DNA of 64,000 bases, taken from assembly GCA_021030915.1 (NCBI GenBank), contig JAGEMR010000001.1, positions 434,001 to 498,000 of the forward strand, written 5' to 3'. The position numbers and the translations under genes were made by a program. Of this stretch, positions 56,082-64,000 are shown piece by piece. This DNA comes from Astrothelium macrocarpum. Its lineage: Eukaryota > Ascomycota > Dothideomycetes > Trypetheliales > Trypetheliaceae. Position 1 is the stretch's first letter; every line of letters starts with the position of its first letter. A model generated the notes under the pieces. That model saw only the letters and a program-made list of their open reading frames with translations, ran no database searches and was not told the origin of the DNA.

Positions 56082-59000
56082 TTATGCCTTCAATCTCCTT
56101 GCCTCGCATTTTACGCACACCGGATCCTGACTCTCGCCTCTCAAGAAATATCTTCCGTCGTCAAAGTCTCCTCCGCACTCCTGTTGGACCGCGTTAGCTA
56201 TTGTACTCGTTTCCTACCTTTACTACCAAAGAAAACGAAGAATTCACAGCAGCTTAAATTAAAAACGACAAACTTACCACACAAACAAAACACTCCTGAT
56301 GCCACTCCTTCCCCAACGCCTTCACCACCACCTCCGTCACCGGCTTCCGACACTTCCGACACTTGGCACTGTAGCGATTCGCATGGCACCCGACACACCA
56401 CGCATACCCATCCTTCTCGACAAACGGCGTGTCGCGCTCGAACGGGTCGCCACACTGCGCACAAAAGAAGTGGCCGACGTGCCACTCGGCGCCGCACGCC
56501 ACCACCACCTCCCCTTCGATGGGCGTGTGGCAGCTCTTGCAGCGCGGGCTGAAGAACTCGTGGAAGTCCAGGTGGCAGTAGAAGCGCGGGCTGGCCTGCT
56601 CCAGCTGCGGCTCGGCGGAGGACTGTAAGCGTTCGGCGCGCGCGCTCGATGGCTCCGGGTAGAAGGCCACGCATTCGAGCCCCTCGCCGCAGTGGTGGCA
56701 TGCGAAGCACGACGGGTGGAAGCGGTGGTTGGCCGCGGACACGATGCGCCCGGCGATGGGGAGGGCGCAATCTGCGCAGAGTGCTTGGTCGCGGCGAGAG
56801 GTGGGCGTCCAGTGAGGGGTGGATGTCGGGGTTGGGTGGACGGCGGAGGTGGTGTGGGCATGGCGGAGCGGGTTTGGGCGAGATGGGGAGGGAGAGGGTT
56901 GAGGGAGGGGACGGGTGCTGGGTCTGGGGGATGTGGGGTGGACTGAGGGTGTGATGATAGTGGGGAGGGGACGCGTGGAGCTTGAGGGTTTGGTTTCTTC
57001 TGGTAAGTGGATCGTTGGAAGTGGACGTGGAGAACTGCGTGCGGCTGAGTTGTCAGGCGTGTTGATTGCTGGCAAAGGATGTTGCCTGCGTGAGGGAAGA
57101 GATCGATCGGATACATTGATACTTGGAACAGACCGTTGGCCAGGCTGAGCGGCTGGTTCGTTCGAAATGTTGATGGTTGGCACGGTCTGATGACGAACTG
57201 GTTCTGGCTCCTCAGGGAAATTGATGATCGGTACCGGTGTTGTATTGCTTCGCATAAGTGGCGCCTGTGAGTGACTGAAGCTTGGGTTTGCCGATGAGTC
57301 TGGCTCCTGGATGCTGGGCACTTGAGGCGAGGAGCCAACATTAATCACTGGTACCACAATGCTAGTTTCCATGGTGTCGTTGTGAATCGCTGGTGGCGGT
57401 GAGTGTGCACGCTCACGAGAGGCAATATCAAATACATCCAGCGTTGGAACGCCGGTTGTTGTTGCCGCTTTTCTAGGGATTGGAATAGGTCTTTCGGGGT
57501 TTTTGTCGGTCCCAAAGTCTTTTGAAGAACGAGGCGTATCTTTCGATACCTCTTCCTTTAGTTCAATCTCCTTTGGTTTCCAGTTAGGGTCAAAGCTGAC
57601 AATGGGTCTGCCTGGTTTGTCGCTAACTACACTGGGAGTGGGTAATTTTGAACTTCTATTCTTCATTTTCATGCTGGTGGCGGCCTTGATATCATCTCCA
57701 CGAATCTCTTTGCCGTCTTTGGTTCGGCCGCTGTCCTCGTTGTCTTCAACACCAGCGCTGTTTGGAGTAACTGATCGTGGCGGTGTTGGAGCATTCGAAG
57801 TATAACCGGGATTCCGGGATTGGGACGGTGGATTTTTGTGAATCTCATATTTGTGGAATTTCGTATTCAATATTGGCTCAGAGTTTGAGCGCTCGTGCTT
57901 CTCTTGTTGGGCAAACTTGACTCTTGCAAATGGATTTCTTCTCACCGAAAGAGGAATAGGCGGGGGTCGAGGATCTTCTATCTTTGCGTTTTGAATTTCT
58001 TCTGGCTCTTCATAGATTTCATCATCGGGATTTTTGAATACGGATTTGGCGGTTTGGCCACTTGTTTTCCGCTTAGAGCCACTGCTTGTGCGGCGATGGG
58101 TAATAATATCCTTTGCAACAGATTCCGCCAAGCCTCTGTATGACTTTTTTGACAGTGAGCCAATGTTCATTGTAGTTTCTTGTTTGGATGGAGAATCGGC
58201 CTTTCCGCATTCCTCGCTCCAAGGTGATATTTCCAATGACGAATCACTTGGGACGCGGCTGGTCTGACTACTCGACTGCCCGCTGTTGGTAGCTTCATCC
58301 GATCCGGCAGATGAAGTATTTCTATCCTGTGATTCGCTACGCTGCAGCGTCCTTGGCTTGTCTATACTGTGCGCGCGGGCATGGCTCCCTCTTCGTAAAT
58401 GACTCTTATACTTGGCAGCGTCTGGGTTCCGATACGGGCCATGAGGATTTTGATGTTTCAAAACGAGCTCCGATGCTTCATCTTGTGCTGCTGCATGTAC
58501 TTTTCGCTCTTCTCTCAAATCCATGTCTCTCAAGGCCATACTGATTGATCGGGATTCTTGCCGCTCCATCCAACGCTGCCCGTTCTCCACATATGGGATA
58601 TCGACTGGTTCTTCTTCCTTTGTCTGCCTTGCTTCTCCCAATTTTTGTCTCATTGTGCACTCGTTGGGCTGTCGTGCTAATGGGCGGCCTATTCGCGAGT
58701 CTCGTTGTTCGCTGTGGTCTTGTGATGAGTCGTGACGGATAGCCAAAGAGCTTGCAGATCGAACAGGAAGTTCAACTCTTTCTGATGCTGGAGGTGCGTC
58801 GGGTGCTTTGCTTGTCTGAAGGTTAAGCTCTGTTTTTGAAGCCGCTGCACGAAGCCATGGCAAAGGTCGGGTACCCATAGGACGTTGTGGGCGGTTAGAG
58901 CGAAGGTCTTGGAGGAAATTGCCTATTGTTTCTTTTGGTGAGCTAGACGTTTTCAAAGACTTGTTCAAGTCCATTTTGACCAAGAATTCAGTTGGAAATC

Positions 59001-59115
59001 AAGAATGTGCATTTTGAAATAGAGAAGTCAATGGCTGCTGACCCATTTGCTCCAGAGACATATAAGTCGGACCAGAAGTGCTCGGAGGCTTCTCCCGGCT
59101 TGATTTTCGGAACAT
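56082..59115 (-). CDS. PXL1: Paxillin-like LIM-domain protein (Pxl1-like)
   Basis: Exons 59043-59115, 56278-58922 and 56082-56180 close in frame to 938 aa. The first exon (MFRKSSREKPPSTSGPTYMS) joins at G|GC to give LEQMGNFLQDLRSNRPQRP, the short N-terminal motif of fungal paxillin-like proteins. About 700 disordered Pro/Ser-rich residues follow. LIM domains start near 740 (CADCALPIAGRIV) and 819 (CKSCHTPIEGEVV), and a third (CRKCRKPVTEVVV) ends in exon 3 with CGGDFDDGRYF and CVKCEARRLKA. The family acts in septation, polarity and Rho signalling at the cell cortex. LIM1 has an insertion of about 20 residues in its second zinc module. Confidence 0.85.
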
Positions 59116-59885
59116 GATGCCGAAATGTGTGGAATGAAGGTGCTTCAAGCTATTTCCACGGCGCGAATATAAGGATGTAAACAAACAATGAGCGTTGGCA
59201 AGGTCGTTAGGATTATAACTAATAATAAAACCAAGGTATTTCGCTTGTAGCGAAGAAGCTCTTCTGTAATGCTAATGAAAGTCAATGCCCACTGTCAAAG
59301 ACGAATTCGAATTCTTCTCATGTCTTCGATGCTGGTGGAGGAGTATGAAGCTCTGTAGCGCGCGCTAGTGGTGCCATGGCAACCAGTTTCATCATCAGCA
59401 TCAGGCCGCCAGCCTTACCTAAGATACCTGGGTTTACGTGTCGTGCTAAACCGCGATAGGAATTGCTTAGTCGTCTCACCTATCAACTACAGTGCTACTT
59501 TGCTCAACTCAAACAGTCTCTTTTCACATCAGAGGCTTAAAGTGAGGTTTGGAGAGGCTAACGAATGCTTGTCCCGAAGAGATCGGCAATTCAACCGAGC
59601 GAATAGCCGATCGTCCCCACGAATTTTTCATGCTTGATAAGAAATGGCGCCGGCAATAACGGCAACTCGACCGAGTATTCGATGGTGTCTAATGGTGTCA
59701 CCAACGTTATTACGAGAGATAAATTACTTGGACTGGCGGGCCGCTTTGCGGTATTAAAGAGCACACGCGAATGAAATGATTTTACACCCTGCATGTACCC
59801 ACATTCTCGTAAGCATGACTCTCTCTCTCTTTCTTAAGTGGTGCACCACCACCTTGAACAGTCTTCAATAGACAGATTGGATAGC
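59116..59885. promoter_or_regulatory. Divergent region LIM protein / MFS transporter
   Basis: 770 bp between divergent starts with no gene supported. A CT-dinucleotide tract is at about 59818-59833. Confidence 0.4.
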
Positions 59886-61434
59886 ATGAGAGCCGCTAGG
59901 ATGGAAGATTCTAATCATGATCAACAGCTATTCGAGATTGACAAAGAAACTCATGCTGAGTCTGATGATATGCGCGAAATGTCACCCCTGAGAGATGCTT
60001 CTGAAGGCATAGAGAAAGAGACTTCACCTGCAATTGTCAATCCTCAAGTCGAAGAGAAAGCTGACGAGCCTCCCAATGGTGGTTATGGCTGGGTGTGCGT
60101 TGCGTGTGCTTTCCTTATCAATGCACACACATGGGGATTAAACAGCGTACGTTCAGACAGATGAACCGGTGAATGACTTGTCTAATTTTGTCCAGTCGTA
60201 CGCCGTTTTCCTCGATCATTACCTTGAAAACAACGTCTATCCAGGTGCGACTTATCTCGAGTTCGCCTTCGTTGGTGGTCTCTCCATCTCTCAAGCCATG
60301 TTCGTGTCGCCTGTGGCTACAATGATAACGCGGCTGTTCGGCTCAAGGACGACTCTGCTCATTGGTGTCGGTTTCGAGACACTCGCTCTTATTGGAGCTT
60401 CTTTTGCAAAAGAAATTTGGCAGCTGTTTCTGAGCCAAGGCATTTGCTTTGGTTGGGGGATGGGCTTCCTCTTTGTAGGTTCTGTAGGCATTCCCCCTCA
60501 ATGGTTCACCACCCGGCGAAGCCTAGCAAATGCGACAGCCGCTGCAGGAAGTGGTTTGGGAGGCTTGATCTACAGTCTTGCCGCCAACGCCATAATCCAG
60601 CGAATTAGCCTGGGATGGGCCTTTCGAATTCTCGGTATCATTGCTTGCGCTGTGAATACGACGTGTGCGATTCTGATGAGAGATCGCAACAAGCACATTG
60701 GTTCCTCGCAGCTCGCATTCGACCACAAGATGTTCAAGCAGGTTGAATATCTCCTTCTGCTCGGATGGGGTTTCTTCAGCATGTTGGGGTATATTGTGCT
60801 TCTGTTCTCGTTGCCAAACTATGCTTCGAGTATAGGTCTTACACAGAAACAGGGTTCGGTCATCGGCGCCATCCTCAACTTGGGTCAAGGTCTGGGAAGA
60901 CCTCCCGTAGGATACTTTAGCGATTCGGTTGGAAGAATCAACATGGCGGCCGCAACGACATTATTATCGGGCATATTCGTGCTTGCTGTGTGGATTCCCG
61001 CCAAAAGCTACGGCGTTCTCATCTTTTACGCCTTGATTGGAGGCTCTGTTGCAGGTGTGTACTGGGCAACAGTCGCACCAGTCACTGCCGAAGTCATGGG
61101 CCTGAAGCGTGTGCCTGCGGCATTGTCAATAAACTGGCTATGGCTAACCTTGCCGACAACGTTCTCTGAACCTATCGCCTTGGAAATCCGGGATTTCGAC
61201 GGCAACTATCTTGGCGCTCAATTCTTCGCTGCATTCATGTATATTGCTGCTGCCATGTGTGCCTGGTTCTTAAGGGCGTGGAAAATTGGCGAGATTGAAC
61301 GGATGATGGAAGAAGGGTACCAATCCGATGGAGTTGGTGGAGAAGCTGATATTACTGCAGGAGGTGTCGAGGGACCCAAAAGATATCAACGTTCGAGTTT
61401 CATCAAGAGGCTTTTTCAGTGGAAAAAGGTTTAG
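59886..61434 (+). CDS. MFS transporter, monocarboxylate porter (MCT) family
   Basis: Exons 59886-60146 and 60196-61434 give 499 aa. An acidic N-terminal cytosolic tail of about 65 residues is followed by PPNGGYGWVCVACAFLINA, the conserved [D/E]G[G/S][W/F][G/A]W entry to helix 1 of MCT proteins. There are 12 hydrophobic segments; GRPPVGYFSDSVGRIN is the helix 8-9 loop motif. A start at 59886 (MRAARMEDSN) or 59901 is possible. The substrate is unknown; fungal members (Mch-like) include transporters of riboflavin, monocarboxylates and other small acids. Plasma membrane is expected. Confidence 0.85.
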
Positions 61435-62295
61435 AATCCTAGAGGTCCATTTAACGAAAAAAGCCCCTGATTGAGGACAGTGCAATTGTGTGCTCTTCAA
61501 TAAAAGGAACCTATCGTCTTAGAAATCATCACTAAGAAATGCAGTGTCGAGCTTGAATTTAGCCAAAACTCCCCTCAACTGAGTAGTGGATTCGCACTTT
61601 TATTTTTCTGCTGCATGCGGTAGCCAGATGAAAGAATTAAAGCTTTGGAACAGATTAACATCAACCTTGCGAACCGAGAACAATGGCGCTGCGCGGATGG
61701 GACTCGGATCGGGAGGTCGTAAGAACCAGGTTGATTTGAAAATCCCTAAGCCCCCCCTTTTTATGCAGTAGCACGATAGCTTCGTTTTAGCCAAGCAGAC
61801 TTTGGCAAAGCTTAGCGAACGGAGCTGTGTTTTAGTTCTTCTCTGGACTTCTCTGGGACATAATCCTTCATTCGCACATAGTCGTCTAATCTCCAGTATC
61901 CATCAAGCAGCTTTTCATCTTCAGAACCACCAGAGGTTTTACATCGGAGCAGACCAAAGGAATCATCTGCTCACACAATCGGGTCCACTATGCTCCATTT
62001 TGTCATCGTTTTTTGATAGGGGAGACAAGCATAACTCTCCATCTACAGTAGGTTTCCTGGAAAGCATAGTCCCACTGAGGGATCATCATGTGGCGCCTAG
62101 AAGGGTGGCTATCGCTTTCCCAGTCACTGAAGGGTATGCAGCTTCATGTCTTCGGGAGCGATTGTCTTGGGCATTCCAACTGCTTTCAAGAAGCGCCATT
62201 GGGGACACATAGCTTCCAGAGAGGTGTCTTGCCGCCACAGGCACACGCATCTTATCTTCATGGACTCTTCATGCATCTCGTCCTTCGCCCATCCC
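61435..62295. other. Convergent intergenic MFS / VPS25
   Basis: 861 bp without a supported gene. Confidence 0.45.
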
Positions 62296-62919
62296 TCAAA
62301 AGAACTTCACACCAGGCTGCTCATCCCCACCAAAGATCCCCGCCTTCCCCCTCTTCACCAACACCTGCAAGCTCTTCTGTAACAGCTCCACGTCCATCCC
62401 CGCCCACTCCTGTCCCCTCGCCGCATCCCCCTCCACCAACTCATATAGCGTCAATACCGTCCCCTTCTGCCCCGTCGCCTCCACCCACCCCTCAATCGCC
62501 CCTGCCCATTCCTCTGGACGCCGCCAATACACCCAGCACTCCTGCGCCTCCGCCGCCTCACCCTTCTTCTTCCCACCACCCGTCACTACCCACTCGGCAC
62601 GCTGCCCACCTTCGGGACTCGCCATGAAAGCGAGCACCTCACGGATGTCGCGGAGCGCAAGCCGCCGCCGCAGGCGGGCGTTGTGGAATAGCGGCCAGTC
62701 AGCGGCGTCGATGGGGGAGAGACGGAAGATGCGCGAGTGTCGGCAATACGTGAGGATCAGAGTAGACCAGAGTTGGAGCTGGGTGCGGCGAGTGGAGGTA
62801 TTGGGTTGGAGGGTGAAGAAGGGGGGAAAGGTGTGGTGGGGCGGGAAGGGGAAGGTGGCGGATGAGTTGGAGGTGGGGAGGGAGGAGACGGGGGTGGATA
62901 CGGTGGAGGTTAACGCCAT
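62296..62919 (-). CDS. VPS25: ESCRT-II subunit Vps25
   Basis: Single exon, 207 aa, the family's usual size. The N-terminus carries FPPFFTLQPNTSTRRTQLQL and WSTLILTYCR; the middle has PLFHNARLRRRL. The second winged helix has CWVYWRRPEEWAGAIEGWV and TVLTLYELVEGDAA, and it ends GKAGIFGGDEQPGVKFF. Vps25 occurs as two copies in ESCRT-II and binds Vps20 of ESCRT-III. The coding strand is C-rich at its start (62821-62880: 39 C, 2 G) and G-rich near its end (62341-62400: 29 G, 6 C). Confidence 0.93.
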   Translation of the reverse strand: MALTSTVSTPVSSLPTSNSSATFPFPPHHTFPPFFTLQPNTSTRRTQLQLWSTLILTYCRHSRIFRLSPIDAADWPLFHNARLRRRLALRDIREVLAFMASPEGGQRAEWVVTGGGKKKGEAAEAQECWVYWRRPEEWAGAIEGWVEATGQKGTVLTLYELVEGDAARGQEWAGMDVELLQKSLQVLVKRGKAGIFGGDEQPGVKFF

Positions 62920-64000
62920 TGAAGCTGAATCAGATGGTTTAGGACCAGAACTGAATGATTCATAGAGGGTGCTTGCGAGTGTTGGAAAATTTAATGAGGG
63001 GTGGTACAGGGCACGCGGAAGGCAGACGCCACAACGTTCTCGGCTTATGAGAGAATGTTTCGGGAAGTTTACCGAGTACCTTTAACAATGTATCACCACA
63101 GCCAGAGGGCATGCATGATACAGTCGAACAGCATATTAACCGTTCATCACCCTATGATTGAATCCATAATCTTCTCGTACTACCTTTATCCAGACCATGT
63201 TTTATAAAAACACATGTGGGTTCCTTGACAAGATGACTATAGTGGAACACCTGTTTTTATCCTATGTTGGCCTCTACGAAGCACGATTCTAACAATGGAA
63301 GCCTCTGCATGAAGTGTGGCCCAGGGTGTAGTGGGGAAAAAACCTGTTACGAAATCTTATACCAACAAATTGCTCTCTTCACGGATATAACAACCAGTGG
63401 CAAATTTCGTACACCAAGTGTTCATCCACTTGGACCAAACTCTATGAAGGATTTGGGTACACAGACGACGATTCTCCATTCCATCGTTTATAGGCTATTC
63501 GGATAAGAAAGAAGAATCAGAAGTCAGATCTTTTCCCTTGCGTTGGCTTGAATACCAGACTAATGGCTGTTGCTTCGAAGTTTACATGTGATCGACTTGG
63601 TCGACAAAGACACAGATCACACTCTATGTCCAGAACGGCAATAGCAGATGTCCTTTCTATCGCATCGTTGTCGAGGCATGCTTGGATAAACCTAGCGAAT
63701 TGACAAGCAAGAGAGATTCCAAGGTCTCTTGACGCTAAAGAAATGTGATGATAAGAACACCACGAGCATCCACACCACCGGCATCAACGAACATAACCAG
63801 ACCTTGATAGTTTTGGGTTTCTTACATCTTCATGTGAATGGACAAGGCCCCCACGATGAGAAGTCGCTGTAGAATGCTTGGCAAAACAACAGCGTACCGG
63901 TCGCCGAAGCATTAACGCAAGATTGCGGAGCATAAAGGAATTGTTGATTCATGTGATTTAATTCGAAAAGAGTTCGATCACCAGAACGGATGGACCCAAA
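62920..64000. other. No gene seen at right end
   Basis: 1.1 kb containing the VPS25 promoter and AT-rich sequence with only short domain-free open frames. Confidence 0.45.

Noticed and set aside
56337..57341. 334-codon minus frame overlapping the LIM gene
   Set aside because: Alternative frame of the same exon; the LIM zinc ligands are in the other frame.
61802..62212. 136-codon plus frame between MFS and VPS25
   Set aside because: No domain, no coding bias, and overlapping competing frames.

Overview
This is a stretch of nuclear genome from a filamentous ascomycete, most likely a Dothideomycete. Three things point there. Introns are short (mostly 50-110 bp) with GTRNGT-type donors and CTRAY-like branch sites. 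The gene content is fungal: Cox19, a HAK-type K+ transporter, Rrn6-like, DUF7580- and DUF6914-type proteins, and a C2H2/SANT protein. There is no operon structure. Species was not determined. I assembled exons by hand from donor/acceptor sites and required the reading frame to close; most models close exactly and give the usual length for their family.

Layout. 1-2987: long pyrimidine-rich leader/promoter with a probable 5'UTR intron. 2988-8162: bHLH transcription factor, COX19 (-) and VPS37 (+). 8566-16668 (minus strand): Atr1-type MFS transporter, ribosomal protein uL1, ARF1 and a CorA-like membrane protein. 17213-23614: GNAT acetyltransferase, MZT1, SPC25 and RRN6-like. 23615-32000 is an accessory-looking island: an 1.8-kb gene-poor stretch, then a head-to-head pair of a C2H2/SANT protein (-) and a DUF7580-type protein (+), then a DUF6914-like gene. 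Two related palindromic MITE-like elements sit here, one inside an intron of the DUF7580 gene and one 33 bp after its stop. 33086-46143: CAF40, KIN1 kinase, G-patch splicing factor, a Lys/Gly-rich repeat protein, a small hypothetical gene and a PhoD-like phosphatase. 46613-55272: 79-aa protein, LSM8, HAK K+ transporter (9 exons), membrane-anchored monothiol glutaredoxin and ribosomal protein uL6. 56082-62919: paxillin-like LIM protein, monocarboxylate-type MFS transporter and VPS25. The last 1.1 kb shows no gene.

How genes relate. Most are unlinked housekeeping functions: ESCRT-I/II (VPS37, VPS25), vesicle coat GTPase (ARF1), kinetochore/spindle (SPC25, MZT1), polarity (KIN1, PXL1-like), RNA metabolism (LSM8, CAF40, G-patch, RRN6-like) and ribosome (uL1, uL6). 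Several are divergent pairs with a shared promoter. The most unusual signals are (i) the new palindromic element family tied to the DUF7580 gene and (ii) a repeated intragenic composition switch. In at least seven genes the coding strand runs from a C-rich, G-poor block (5') to a G-rich, C-poor block (3').
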